Source: JAGVSZ01 sp963747775
GTDB lineage: Bacteria; Pseudomonadota; Gammaproteobacteria; Burkholderiales; SG8-39
Direction: 5' to 3'
DNA length: 64,000 bases
Assembly: GCA_963747775.1 (NCBI GenBank)
Contig: CAVVGT010000003.1
Coordinates: 735,544 to 799,543, forward strand
Translations under genes and position numbers: made by a program
Shown here: positions 51,281 through 60,385 of the stretch, piece by piece
Position numbering within the stretch: position 1 is the first letter of the stretch
How the letters are laid out: the number at the start of each line of letters is the position of its first letter
The notes under the pieces: generated by a model
Told to the model about the DNA's origin: nothing
Databases searched by the model: none
The model's input: the letters and a program-made list of their open reading frames with translations, nothing else

Positions 51281-53573
51281 CGCCCGCGATTGCCGCCCAG
51301 ACGCGGGCCGGCGAGAAGGGGAAGTCGAGATGGTTGATCCCGAGTGGGCGCAGCGCGTCGATCACCGCGTTCGCGACCGCGGGAACCGCGCCGGTGGTTC
51401 CGGCCTCGCCTGCGCCCTTCACGCCCAGCGGATTGCCCGGCGCGGGCACTGAGTTGTCGTAGAGGTGGATCTGAGGCTGCTCGTCCGCACGCGGCATGGG
51501 GTAGTCCATGAACGTGCCGGTCTGCAGCTGTCCCGTGGCGGGGTCGTAGTGGGTGTACTCGCTCATTGCCTGCCCGATGCCCTGGACGATGCCGCCGTGG
51601 AGTTGGCCGTCGAGCAGGGTGTGGTTGACGATCCGGCCGCAATCGTCGACGGCGGTATAGCGCAGCAGCTGCACCTCGCCGGTCTCGGGATCGACCTCGA
51701 CTTCGGCAACGTGCGCGCCGCCCGGATACGAGTGCGGCTGCGGGAGGTCGCCGCGCGCATCGAGCGGATGCGGGAACTGCCCGGCATGGCGACGAACGAC
51801 CTCGTCGAAGCGGATCGTCAGGTCGGTTCCTTTCACGCGATAGTGGCCGTCGGAGAACTCCACGTCGGTCGCGGCGACCTCGAGCGCTTTTGCGGCGAGG
51901 TCCGTCCCCTTGCGCACCGCTTCCCGCACCGCCACCGCGACGGCGCCGCCCTGGGCCATCATCGAGCGCGAGCCGATCGTGCCGTCGCCGATCAAGGGCG
52001 GGCCCTCGGGATCGCTCGCCCGCAGCGTGATTCTCTCTGGGTCGATGCCGAGGATCTCGGCCGCGACCTCGGGGTACACGGTCTCGTGCCCCTGGCCGGA
52101 GTTGCCGGAGACGGTGAAGAGCTCGGCGTTGCCCGACGAGCCGAAGCGGATCTCCGCCTCCTCCTTCGGGCTGCCGCCGGCGCCGGCCGGCTCGACGAAC
52201 ACCGCGCAGCCGATCCCGCGCAGCTTGCCGCGCGCCCGGGCTTCGGCGCGGCGCGCCTCGAAGACCTGCCAGTCGGACTTCTCCAGGACCATGTCCACAT
52301 GGCCGTGCGGATCGCCGCTGTCGTACTTCGACATGGGCAGCGGCGTCTGGTACGGGAACTCGTCCTTGCGGATCAGGTTGCGCCGGCGCAGCTCGATCCG
52401 GTCGACGCCCGTCTCGCGCGCCGCCTCCTCGACCAGGCGCTCGGCCAGGTACGAGACGTTCGGCCGCCCGGCGCCGCGATAGGCGGTCGTCGGCGTGGTG
52501 TTGGTCAGCACCAGCCGGTGGCGACCGTACAGCGCCGGGATCCGGTAGAGATTGGTGGCGTGAAACCCCGGCAGCAACGTGTTGATGAGCGGACCCGGGT
52601 GGGAGAGATAGGCGCCGGCGTTGACGATCCACTCCAGGCGCAGCGCCAGGAACGTGCCGTCGCGGTCGAGAGCGAGCTCGCCGATGAGTCGCGCGGCCCG
52701 TCCGTGGTGGTCGCTGACGAACGACTCCGATCGCGTGCCGACCCATTTGACCGGCTTGCCGAGCGTCTTCGCCGCGAGCATCAGCGCGCAGTACTCGGGG
52801 TACACGTCGGAGCGGATCCCGAAGCCGCCACCGACATCACGCGCATGGAGGCGGATCCGGTCGATCGGGTGGCCGATGATCGCACTCAAGCCGCCGAGCA
52901 TGAGCGTCATCCCCTGGCTCGGGGCGTACAGGTCGAACGTGTCGGTCGTCGCGTCGTGGGCGGCGAGGCAGGACTTCGGCTCCATCGGGTTGCCGACGAG
53001 GCGCCGGCTTTCCAGCGCGATGCGCGTGACGTGGGCGGCCCCGGCGAACGCGGCCTGGACCTTGGCTGCGTCGCCGTACTCGAAGTCGAACGCGAGATTG
53101 CCCGGAATGGCGTCGTAAAGTTGCAGCGCGCCCGGCGCGAGTGCGTCGTCGACCTCGACGAGCACGGGCAGCTCGCGATACTCGATCTCGATCTTCTCGG
53201 CCGCATCCTGCGCGGCGGCGGGCGAGTCGGCCACGGCGAGCGCCACTTCCTGGCCCACGTGGCGGACGCGGCCGACCGCGAGCACGTCGCGATGGGGCTC
53301 GAGGAGCTTCATGCCGCCCCGGCCCGGGAACTTCACGAGCGGCGGCGCCTCCTTGAAGCCGGCCTTCCGCACGTCCTCGCCGGTGAGCACGGCCTTCACG
53401 CCCGGCGCGGCACGCGCGGCCTTCACGTCGAGCGAGACGATCTCGGCATGCGCGCGGTCGGCGCGCAGGAAATGGCCGTAGAGCTGTCCGGGCAGGTTCC
53501 AGTCGGCGGTGAACCGGCCCTGGCCGGTGATGAGCCGCTGGTCTTCGCGTCGTCCCTTGAACGTCTTGGTCAC
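51252..53573 (-). CDS. Xanthine dehydrogenase-family molybdopterin-binding large subunit, orphan
   Basis: A 773-residue protein of the CoxL/XdhB-like large subunits. It has the N-terminal a/b-hammerhead domain (ITGQGRFTADW, VGQEVALAVADSPAAAQDAA), the Mo-cofactor domain with DVGGGFGIRSDVYPEYCALM, FTVSGNSGQGHETVY and the C-terminal GVKGAGEAGTTGAVPAVANA containing the active-site Glu. The FAD and 2Fe-2S subunits normally encoded alongside are absent on both sides, so partner subunits must be elsewhere or the enzyme differs. Substrate unknown. Confidence 0.9.
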   Translation of the reverse strand: MTKTFKGRREDQRLITGQGRFTADWNLPGQLYGHFLRADRAHAEIVSLDVKAARAAPGVKAVLTGEDVRKAGFKEAPPLVKFPGRGGMKLLEPHRDVLAVGRVRHVGQEVALAVADSPAAAQDAAEKIEIEYRELPVLVEVDDALAPGALQLYDAIPGNLAFDFEYGDAAKVQAAFAGAAHVTRIALESRRLVGNPMEPKSCLAAHDATTDTFDLYAPSQGMTLMLGGLSAIIGHPIDRIRLHARDVGGGFGIRSDVYPEYCALMLAAKTLGKPVKWVGTRSESFVSDHHGRAARLIGELALDRDGTFLALRLEWIVNAGAYLSHPGPLINTLLPGFHATNLYRIPALYGRHRLVLTNTTPTTAYRGAGRPNVSYLAERLVEEAARETGVDRIELRRRNLIRKDEFPYQTPLPMSKYDSGDPHGHVDMVLEKSDWQVFEARRAEARARGKLRGIGCAVFVEPAGAGGSPKEEAEIRFGSSGNAELFTVSGNSGQGHETVYPEVAAEILGIDPERITLRASDPEGPPLIGDGTIGSRSMMAQGGAVAVAVREAVRKGTDLAAKALEVAATDVEFSDGHYRVKGTDLTIRFDEVVRRHAGQFPHPLDARGDLPQPHSYPGGAHVAEVEVDPETGEVQLLRYTAVDDCGRIVNHTLLDGQLHGGIVQGIGQAMSEYTHYDPATGQLQTGTFMDYPMPRADEQPQIHLYDNSVPAPGNPLGVKGAGEAGTTGAVPAVANAVIDALRPLGINHLDFPFSPARVWAAIAGVTAGRRPGA

Positions 53574-53631
53574 CCCTGCCTCCTCGCTTCCCGTGCCATT
53601 GTAATCAGTGGCTCGCGGCCCGGCCGCCGGT

Positions 53632-54429
53632 TCATGCCGCGCGCGCGAGAATTTCGCGCACCTTGGCTGCAGTCTCGGCGCGCGGGACGTCGAACCGGTC
53701 GCGGTCGGCGTCGCTCATCCAGCGCGTGACTGCGACGTCGAAACTCGGCCGCTCGCGCATGCGCGCGAGCCATGCGGCGACGTGCGGCCGATGTCCGGCC
53801 CACAGCGCGTCCATGCCGATCATATCGGCGCGGTTGACGTAGGGGGTGGCTGCGGCGTCGGCGAGAGAGTAGGCGTCGCCGGCGAGATACGGCGCCTCGC
53901 GGAGCGCCGCCTCCATCTCACCGACGAATTTGTCGTGCTGGCGGACCGCCACCGCGACGTGCGGCGCATCGAGGCCGTGCGCGATCGCAAGCCGCTGGCG
54001 CTCGCGGTAGGCCGGGTCGGGCATCCGCTGGAAGCGCGCCTCCAGCTCCTCGGGCGCCAGGCGCAGCAGCACCTTGCGGTTGGCGGTCGCGAAGGTCACC
54101 GTCGAACAGGCAGCGTGCAGACAGTCATCGATCTTCTTCATCCACAGCCGCGCGAGCGCCCGCCGGTAGGGATCGGCCGGCATCAAGGGCGGGACCGGGA
54201 ACGCCTCGTCGAGATACTCGATGATCAGCGTCGACTCGATCACGATCCTTCCATCGTGGACCAGGGTTGGCACGACGTGGTTCGGATTGAGCTCCCCGTA
54301 CTCGGGCCGATGCTGGTCCCCGCGCATGAGGTCGAGGAGCTCGCCTGACCACTCGAGTCCCTTCTCGGCGAGCGCCACCCTCACCTTGACCGAGCAGACC
54401 GAGGTGCTGCCGTGATACAGAAGAATCAC
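53632..54429 (-). CDS. Glutathione S-transferase family protein
   Basis: A 265-residue protein with an N-terminal thioredoxin-like domain (LYHGSTSVCSVKVRVALAEK; Ser/Cys at the catalytic position, then NPNHVVPTLVHDGRIVIEST) and an all-helical C-terminal domain (YSLADAAATPYVNRADMIGM). GTG start chosen because the fold begins there. Located among catabolic genes, so it may act in a glutathione-dependent isomerisation or cleavage step rather than in stress, but this is inference. Confidence 0.88.
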   Translation of the reverse strand: MILLYHGSTSVCSVKVRVALAEKGLEWSGELLDLMRGDQHRPEYGELNPNHVVPTLVHDGRIVIESTLIIEYLDEAFPVPPLMPADPYRRALARLWMKKIDDCLHAACSTVTFATANRKVLLRLAPEELEARFQRMPDPAYRERQRLAIAHGLDAPHVAVAVRQHDKFVGEMEAALREAPYLAGDAYSLADAAATPYVNRADMIGMDALWAGHRPHVAAWLARMRERPSFDVAVTRWMSDADRDRFDVPRAETAAKVREILARAA

Positions 54430-54481
54430 GCGCCCTGCCTCGCCGCCGCCGCTTGCTCGCCGCGCCGTCCCGGCGACCCGG

Positions 54482-55066
54482 TCAATGCGCGTAGCGGAAC
54501 ACCAGGCTTGCTGCGCGCAGCGCCCGCCCGCCCTGGAGCGCCTTGAGCACTTCGTCCTTCGTGAGTCCGGGCGCGAGCGCGCCGGGATCAAGGTCGGTGG
54601 CGATCAGCGTGAAGACGTAATGCTGCAAGGCGTTGCCGCGCGGCGGGCAAGGACCGAGATATTGCAGTCCCAACGTGTTCCTGCCCGCAACGAAACGGCC
54701 CGCCTTGGGCGGCGCGCTCAGCTCGCTCTCGGCGAGCGAAGTCACGCTCGACGGGATTCCGTACACCACCGCGTGCGACACGCCAAGGCCCGCGCGACCG
54801 GCCTGGTCGTCCAAGAGCACCACGAAGCTGCGCGTCTTGTCGGGCGCATTCACCCATTCGAGCGCCGGCGACACGTTGTCGCCGACGCAGTTCGGATTCT
54901 TCTGGAAGTTGCCGGCGTGCTTGCGCGCGAGCACGGTGTTGTCCGGCATGCCGGGCGAGCTCATGCGAAAGGCCGCCGGCGGAGCCGCGGGCTCGTGGGT
55001 CGCGCATGCCGACAGCAGCACGCAGGCGAGGCCCAGCACAACGACACTTCGTGCAGATCGTTTCAT
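54482..55066 (-). CDS. YbhB/YbcL-type PEBP family lipoprotein
   Basis: A 194-residue protein with a lipoprotein signal (LGLACVLLSAC, lipobox Cys near residue 21) and the phosphatidylethanolamine-binding-protein fold: FRMSSPGMPDN, NVSPALEWVNAP, SFVVLLDDQAG, GVSHAVVYGIPSS, LGPCPPRGNALQHYVFTL. Function of bacterial members is unknown. It follows the amidohydrolase by 16 bp. Confidence 0.9.
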   Translation of the reverse strand: MKRSARSVVVLGLACVLLSACATHEPAAPPAAFRMSSPGMPDNTVLARKHAGNFQKNPNCVGDNVSPALEWVNAPDKTRSFVVLLDDQAGRAGLGVSHAVVYGIPSSVTSLAESELSAPPKAGRFVAGRNTLGLQYLGPCPPRGNALQHYVFTLIATDLDPGALAPGLTKDEVLKALQGGRALRAASLVFRYAH

Positions 55067-55082
55067 CTTCTCCTCCCCCTCT

Positions 55083-55925
55083 TCACAATCCGAGAATCCG
55101 CTCGGCATTCTTATGGAAGATCTTCTCCATGATCTCGTCCTTGTACCCGAGTTCGCTCCACTCGCGCAGGATGCGCTCGTACGGCATGCTCGGGTAGTCA
55201 CTGCCGAACATGATCTTGTCCTGCAGCCGCGCGCGCATGTCCACCTTAAGGTTGCCCGGGAAATACTTCGGCGCCCAGCCGGACATCTCCCAGTAGACGT
55301 TGCCCTTGTGCAGCGCGACCGCGGTGGTCTCGTCCACCCACGGCCAGCCTGGGTGCGCCATGATGACCTTGAGGCTTGGAAAGTCGGCGGCGAGCTGATC
55401 GATCGCAGCGGGATGGGCGTGGCGGATGACCGCGCCCATGCCGCCCGGCAGCCCGGCGCCCATGCCGGTCGTGCCGACGTCGATCATCACCGCGGCGCCG
55501 AGCGAGGCGATCTCCTCGAAGAGCGGGTAGTGCCGCCGGTCGTCCACCGCGAAGTGCTGCATGATCGGATGGAAGTGAAAGCCGATCAGGCCGAGTTCGC
55601 GGACGGCCTTGCGCACCTGGCGAATCGCGGTTTCGCCTTTGGCCGGCTCTACCGCACCCCAAGCCTGGATGATCCGCTGCGGGTGCCGCTTCCACATGGC
55701 GTGGACGTATTCGTTGGTGACCGGCGGCGTGGCAATCGTGGTCTCGAGGTCGAGCGCGACGAGCACGGCCTCGACGCCCGCGGCGGTGAAGTCCTTCAGG
55801 ACCTCGTCCTCGGACTTTCCGACCCATTGACGATTCCAGTACCTGGCGAGCGCCTCGACGTACGGCCCCTGGCAGGCGATCCACTCCGTCGTGCCGGGGT
55901 AGCAGTGCAGGTCAATGATTCGCAT
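55083..55925 (-). CDS. Amidohydrolase-2 family protein (ACMSD/resorcylate-decarboxylase type) with atypical first metal motif
   Basis: A 280-residue TIM-barrel protein. It has GLIGFHFHPIMQHFAVDDRR, KVIMAHPGWPWVDETTAVAL (metal His) and IMFGSDYPSMPYERI (metal Asp), typical of decarboxylases and hydrolases in this family. The usual first motif DxHxH reads DLHCYPG, so one metal His is replaced by Tyr. Its start overlaps the ligase stop by 14 bp. Substrate is unknown. Confidence 0.85.
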   Translation of the reverse strand: MRIIDLHCYPGTTEWIACQGPYVEALARYWNRQWVGKSEDEVLKDFTAAGVEAVLVALDLETTIATPPVTNEYVHAMWKRHPQRIIQAWGAVEPAKGETAIRQVRKAVRELGLIGFHFHPIMQHFAVDDRRHYPLFEEIASLGAAVMIDVGTTGMGAGLPGGMGAVIRHAHPAAIDQLAADFPSLKVIMAHPGWPWVDETTAVALHKGNVYWEMSGWAPKYFPGNLKVDMRARLQDKIMFGSDYPSMPYERILREWSELGYKDEIMEKIFHKNAERILGL

Positions 55926-57528
55926 CGCGCGTCACCATCTCCGATAGCGCTTTCTTCGACACCTTGCCGAACGTCGACATCGGGAAGTCTTCGACGACCT
56001 CCAACCGCTCGGGGATCTTGAACTTGGCGATCTCCCGCTCTTTGAGAAAATCGGTCAACTCGGCGAGGGACAGCGCGGCGCCCCGCCGCAGGATCACGCA
56101 GGCGCACATCCGCTCGCCCAGGTTCGGGTCGGGCACCGGCACGCACGCGACGTTCTGGACCGCCGGGTGCGCAAGGATGAGGTTCTCGATCTCCTCGGCG
56201 CTGATCTTCTCCCCGCCGCGGTTGATCAGGTCCTTCTTCCGTCCTTCGACGACGTAGTTGCCGGAAGGATGCAGGCGCATCAGGTCGCCCGAGCGGTAGA
56301 ACCCGTCCGACGTGAACTGCCGCGCGTTGTATTCCGGCACGCCGTAGTAGCCGCGCAGCGTGTAGGGGCCCCGGCAGGTGAGTTCGCCCACTTCGCCGGG
56401 CGGCACCTCGCGTCCGTCGTCGTCGCACAGGCGCACCTCGTCGTCCGGACAGATCGGTCGGCCGCAGGTCTCGAGCTTGACCTCTTCGGGGTCGTCCAGG
56501 CGCACGAAGAAGAGCATCCCTTCCGACATCCCGAAGTTCTCCTGCACGAACGCATTCGGGATGAGCTGGTGGGTCTTCGAACGCACCTCGGGCTGCATCC
56601 GCTGCCCACCGCTCTGGATGACCTTGACCGAGGACAGGTCGTGCTTGCCGATCTCGGGGCTGTTGATGAGCCGGATCAGCAGTGCGGGAACGACCTTGAC
56701 GTGCGTGACGCGGTGCTTCTCGGCCAGCGGGAGCATATCCTCGGGGCGCGTCGTCGGGCTGAGCACCACCTTGCCGCCGCTGAAGAAGTAGCCCTGGATG
56801 CCGGGGCAGGCGAGCGGCAGGTTGTGGGCGATCGGGAGCGCCAGCAGCAGCACGGAGTCGCCCGCCACGCCGCACACCGGCGCCGCCGTCTTGGAGTTGT
56901 ACGCGTAGTCGTTGTGGGTTCGCGGGATGAGCTTCGGCACGCCGGTCGTGCCGCCGGAGAGCTGGAAGATGCACGGATCGGTCGGGTCGATCCGGATCTT
57001 CGCGAGCGCAGATCCGGGGAGCTCCGGCTCGCGCTCGATGAGCTCGCGCAGTCCGCTGAGGCTCACGCAGAGCTTCAGGCAGGGGCTTTCCTGCTGCACG
57101 CGGCGCACCATCGGCTCGAACTCGAAGTCGCTCTGCCGCTCGGGGTAGAAGCACGCGGCGGCCTGGGCAATCCGCACGAACTGGCTGACCTCGGCGTAAC
57201 GATGGGTGGCGAGCGCGGCGATCGGGATCGCGCCGATCCGCTGCAGCGCGAAGTAGAGGATTACGAACTCGGCGACGTTCGGCAACGTGAGAACAGCGCG
57301 GTCGAGCGGTTTCATCCCAAGCGCAAGCAGGTTGAGCGCCAGACGAGCGCTCAGCCGCTCGATTTCGGAATAGGTGTACTGGCGGTCGCGATCGATCAGG
57401 GCAGTCCGACTCGCGTAGCGCTCGAAGACGGCTGCAAACTCGTCTGCGAGCGACTTGTCCTGCCAGTAGCCCTTCTCGCGGCAGCGCTGCGCGTACTCGG
57501 GAGGGAACGGGACGACGCCTTCGAGCAT
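55912..57528 (-). CDS. AMP-dependent aryl/acyl acid ligase (DhbE/EntE-like)
   Basis: A 538-residue ANL-superfamily enzyme resembling 2,3-dihydroxybenzoate-AMP ligases and related aryl-CoA ligases: VPFPPEYAQRCREKGYWQD start, IFQLSGGTTGVPKLIPRTHN (P-loop), ENFGMSEGM, DGFYRSGDLMRLHPSGNYVV, GRKKDLINRGGEKISAEEIE and the C-terminal Lys in FGKVSKKAL. No siderophore NRPS genes are adjacent, so CoA activation of an aromatic acid for degradation is more likely than siderophore synthesis. Starts 3 bp after the SDR gene. Confidence 0.88.
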   Translation of the reverse strand: MLEGVVPFPPEYAQRCREKGYWQDKSLADEFAAVFERYASRTALIDRDRQYTYSEIERLSARLALNLLALGMKPLDRAVLTLPNVAEFVILYFALQRIGAIPIAALATHRYAEVSQFVRIAQAAACFYPERQSDFEFEPMVRRVQQESPCLKLCVSLSGLRELIEREPELPGSALAKIRIDPTDPCIFQLSGGTTGVPKLIPRTHNDYAYNSKTAAPVCGVAGDSVLLLALPIAHNLPLACPGIQGYFFSGGKVVLSPTTRPEDMLPLAEKHRVTHVKVVPALLIRLINSPEIGKHDLSSVKVIQSGGQRMQPEVRSKTHQLIPNAFVQENFGMSEGMLFFVRLDDPEEVKLETCGRPICPDDEVRLCDDDGREVPPGEVGELTCRGPYTLRGYYGVPEYNARQFTSDGFYRSGDLMRLHPSGNYVVEGRKKDLINRGGEKISAEEIENLILAHPAVQNVACVPVPDPNLGERMCACVILRRGAALSLAELTDFLKEREIAKFKIPERLEVVEDFPMSTFGKVSKKALSEMVTRDANH

Positions 57529-57531
57529 GGA

Positions 57532-58293
57532 TCAGGTGGAGCTCGCGAAGCCGCCGTCGACGACGATCACTTCGCCGGTGACGAACCGGTTCGATTCAAT
57601 GAGGCTCATCATGGTCTCGGCAACGTCTGCTGCCGTCACGACGCGCCGCAGCGGGGTGGCCTTCGCCCGCTTGCCCATCAGGTCCGTGTACTTGTCCTGA
57701 AGCATCCGCTGCATCCAGTCGCCTTCCATCCAGCCGGGCGCGACGGCGTTCACGCGGATCTCGGGCCCGAGGTTCCACGCCAGGGTCTTGGTGAGATTCA
57801 CCACCGCCGCCTTGCTCGCCGCGTAGGGCAGGGGCTGCGGGCCCGGCCGCAAGCCGACGATGCTCGCGGTGTTCACGATGCACGGGCGCTCGCCCTTGCG
57901 CAGCAGCGGCAGCGCCGCCCGCGTCACCTGGAAGAGTCCACGCACATTCACCGCAAAAACGCGGTCCCAATCGTCGAGCGACAGCGTCTCCAGGTCCTTC
58001 GGTTTCCAGGCCGCGGTGACCCCGGCGTTGTTCACGAGGACGTCGAGGCGGCCGAAGCGCGCGCCGATCGCATCGATCATCGCGCGCACGCCCGCCTCAT
58101 CGCTGACATCGCACTTGACGAGCAGCGTCTGTGCCCCGGCTTGCTGCGCTTGCGCCGCGGTCTCCTTCGCCTGCGCCTCGCTGCGGCTGAAGTTGATGGC
58201 GACGTTGAAGCCAGCGTGTGCCAGCGCCACTGCCGCGCTGCGCCCGATGCCCGTGGCCGCGCCGGTCACCAGGCTGACACGCTTGGTGCTCAA
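57532..58293 (-). CDS. Short-chain dehydrogenase/reductase
   Basis: A 253-residue classical SDR: VTGAATGIGRSAAVALAHAG (cofactor site), CDVSDEAG, VLVNNAGVTA, IVNTASIVG (Ser) and YAASKAAVVNLTKTLAWNLG (Tyr-Lys), ending VIVVDGGFAS. It belongs to the FabG-like oxidoreductases, substrate unknown. It is the first gene of the minus-strand operon and is divergent from the Bug receptor gene. Confidence 0.9.
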   Translation of the reverse strand: MSTKRVSLVTGAATGIGRSAAVALAHAGFNVAINFSRSEAQAKETAAQAQQAGAQTLLVKCDVSDEAGVRAMIDAIGARFGRLDVLVNNAGVTAAWKPKDLETLSLDDWDRVFAVNVRGLFQVTRAALPLLRKGERPCIVNTASIVGLRPGPQPLPYAASKAAVVNLTKTLAWNLGPEIRVNAVAPGWMEGDWMQRMLQDKYTDLMGKRAKATPLRRVVTAADVAETMMSLIESNRFVTGEVIVVDGGFASST

Positions 58294-58347
58294 GGAAGCG
58301 CCTCCGTCCGTTTGGTGCGCCGCGCAAACGGCGCCGGCGACTTTTGG

Positions 58348-58388
58348 TGAACATGTTCATGTTCGAGTCAAACGTTGACGGCTGTCAA
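58348..58388. promoter_or_regulatory. Candidate operator cluster in the SDR/Bug divergent region
   Basis: A perfect 12-bp palindrome TGAACATGTTCA (58348-58359) is followed by three alternating half-sites GTCAA (58367-58371), TTGAC (58375-58379) and GTCAA (58384-58388), which form two overlapping inverted repeats. A possible plus-strand promoter, CTGTCA (58382-58387), 17 bp, GACAAT (58405-58410), overlaps the last half-site. The 170-bp gap contains no gene. Confidence 0.45.
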
Positions 58389-58463
58389 GGGCTACGAAAC
58401 TTTGGACAATCGCGAGATGATGTCCTAGTGTTCGCATGCGGGATCAACTGGAGGAGGGGAACG

Positions 58464-59423
58464 ATGAGAAGAATCGCCATCATGCTGCTCGCCCTGGTCG
58501 CGCTCGCCGGGACGGCCCAGGCCCAGCAGTGGCCGACCAAGCCGGTGAAAGTGATCGTCAACGTCGCCCCGGGCGGCGTGGCGGACATCACAATGCGCCT
58601 TCTCGGCGCACGACTTTCCGAGACCCTCGGGCAACCGTTCGTGGTCGAGAACCGCGCCGGGGGCGACGGCTATATCGGGTTCGAAGGCGTGGCGCGCGCC
58701 GAGCCCGACGGATACACCTTCGTGTACTCGCCCGGCTCCAGCATGATGATCGCGCCGTACATCGTAAAGCGCGCCGATTTCGATCCGACGAAGATGCTGA
58801 CGCCCGTCGCGGCGACGGGCAGCGTGTCCCTGTACGTGATCGTGCGTCTCGACTTCCCGGCGAACAACTACCAGGAGTTCCTCGCTTACGCGCGGGCAAA
58901 TCCCGGCAAGCTGAACTATGGCACGCCCGGCAACGGCACCTCCCCACACATCGCCGTGGAGGTCTATAACCGCGAGGCCAACGTCAAGCTGAACCACATT
59001 CCGTACAAGGGCGCGGGCCCGGCGCTCAATGACCTGCTGGGCGGCGTCATCGACCTCGCATTCGATCCGGGCGTCGGGCTGCCGCAGGTCAAGGCCGGCA
59101 AACTGCGGCTGGTCGCGATCGCGGGGCCGCAGCGCCATCCCGATTTCCCGGACGTGCCGACGCTGGAGGAGAACGGTATCAAGGGCGTGGACGGCGGCCC
59201 GTACTTCGGGTTCTACGCGCCAAACGGCACGCCGCGCGACATCCTCGAACGGCTCAACCGCGAAGTGCAGAAGGTCATGCAGGAGCCCGCGGTGCGCGAA
59301 AGGTTCCGGGTGCTTGCGGTCACCGTTGCCCCGCCGATGGCACCGGAGGCGTTCGCCGCGTATGTGCGCACCGAGAGCGCGCGTTACGGAAAGCTGCTCA
59401 AGGAGCTCGGCATCGACAAATGA
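58464..59423 (+). CDS. Bug-type (TctC family) tripartite tricarboxylate transporter substrate-binding protein
   Basis: A 319-residue periplasmic receptor with a signal peptide (IAIMLLALVALAGTAQAQQW), the conserved VKVIVNVAPGGVADITMRLL, the ligand-loop VVENRAGGDGYIG and VPTLEENGIKGVDGGPYFG. Bug receptors typically bind carboxylates or amides. No TctA/TctB membrane genes are nearby, as is usual for the expanded Bug families of Burkholderiales. Strong GAGGAGGGG ribosome site; its stop overlaps the next gene by ATGA. Confidence 0.93.
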   Translation: MRRIAIMLLALVALAGTAQAQQWPTKPVKVIVNVAPGGVADITMRLLGARLSETLGQPFVVENRAGGDGYIGFEGVARAEPDGYTFVYSPGSSMMIAPYIVKRADFDPTKMLTPVAATGSVSLYVIVRLDFPANNYQEFLAYARANPGKLNYGTPGNGTSPHIAVEVYNREANVKLNHIPYKGAGPALNDLLGGVIDLAFDPGVGLPQVKAGKLRLVAIAGPQRHPDFPDVPTLEENGIKGVDGGPYFGFYAPNGTPRDILERLNREVQKVMQEPAVRERFRVLAVTVAPPMAPEAFAAYVRTESARYGKLLKELGIDK

Positions 59424-60385
59424 GGATTGATTTTCACGTCCACATGCTCGACGAGCATGTGTTCAGGGCGGCGACGAACAAGACCGTGTTTACAGGCTTC
59501 GGCGCGAGCCCTGCGGCCGCGCCGCGGCCGGGCGCGCTGGAGCTGCTCCAGCGGATGATGCGACCGGAGACCGAGATCGAGGACCTCGACGCGCGCGGCA
59601 TCGACATGGCGGTCGTCACCTCGAGCACCGTCCTGCAGGGCACCTCGTGGGCCGATCCGCAAACCGACCTCGATCTGTGCCGCCGGTGTAATGACACGAC
59701 CGTGGAGTGGGTGGCGAGGTATCCCACGCGCTTCATCGGCTCGATGGCGTTGCCCTTGCAGGACGTGAAGCTCGCCCTCGGAGAGCTCGAGCGCGGCGCG
59801 AAGCAGCTCGGCCTGAGAGTTGTCAACGCTGGGTCGAGTTACGGCGGCGTCTATCTGGGCGACCCCGTGTACGACAGGTTCTGGGCCGCCGTGAACGAGC
59901 TCGGCGTCACGGTCTGGATTCATCCGGAGGGCGTGCGCGACCCCTGGTTCCAGCGCTACGCCTTGTGGAACTCCGCTGGTCAGTCGATCGAAGAAACGAA
60001 GGCGATGGCCTCCCTGATCTACGAGGGCGTGATGCACCGGTATCCGGGCCTCAAGGTGGTGATCGCGCACGGTGGCGGCTACTTTCCGCACTACTTGGGG
60101 CGCATGGACCGAAATCACGCCAACCGGCCCGACACCGTCCGGAACACCGGAGGCAAACGGCCGAGCGAGTTCCTGCGCTCGTTTCACTACGACACCTGCG
60201 TGTACGACCCGCAGGTGCTGAAAGTGCTGCTCCAGCGTGTCGGCGCCGATCGGTTGGTCATGGGCAGTGACTATCCGGTGGGGGAGAAGGACCCGATCGG
60301 CTTCGTCGAACGCAGCGGCGCCTCGGCAGCCGAGATCGCGATGATGTGCGGGGGCAATGCGGCCCGTCTTCTGGAGATCCAATGA
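59420..60385 (+). CDS. Amidohydrolase-2 family protein (ACMSD-like)
   Basis: A 321-residue TIM-barrel enzyme with the full metal set expected for this family: RIDFHVHMLDE (HxH), VTVWIHPEG (His), KVVIAHGGGYFPHYLGRM (His) and LVMGSDYPVGEKDP (Asp). Members are non-oxidative decarboxylases of aromatic acids or hydrolases. Unlike the homologue at 55.1-55.9 kb, this one has an intact first motif. Coupled by ATGA overlaps to both the Bug receptor and the ThDP enzyme. Confidence 0.9.
   Translation: MRIDFHVHMLDEHVFRAATNKTVFTGFGASPAAAPRPGALELLQRMMRPETEIEDLDARGIDMAVVTSSTVLQGTSWADPQTDLDLCRRCNDTTVEWVARYPTRFIGSMALPLQDVKLALGELERGAKQLGLRVVNAGSSYGGVYLGDPVYDRFWAAVNELGVTVWIHPEGVRDPWFQRYALWNSAGQSIEETKAMASLIYEGVMHRYPGLKVVIAHGGGYFPHYLGRMDRNHANRPDTVRNTGGKRPSEFLRSFHYDTCVYDPQVLKVLLQRVGADRLVMGSDYPVGEKDPIGFVERSGASAAEIAMMCGGNAARLLEIQ

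Noticed and set aside
51465..53729. Open frame of about 750 codons on the plus strand opposite the molybdenum hydroxylase gene
   Set aside because: Low-complexity translation without motifs; the minus-strand gene has all family motifs.
55912..58293. A siderophore (2,3-dihydroxybenzoate) cluster, suggested by the EntE-like ligase followed by an SDR
   Set aside because: No isochorismate synthase, isochorismatase or NRPS gene is present; flanking genes are catabolic in type.
56167..58350. Open frame of about 730 codons opposite the ligase and SDR genes
   Set aside because: Mirror frame; no recognisable domain.
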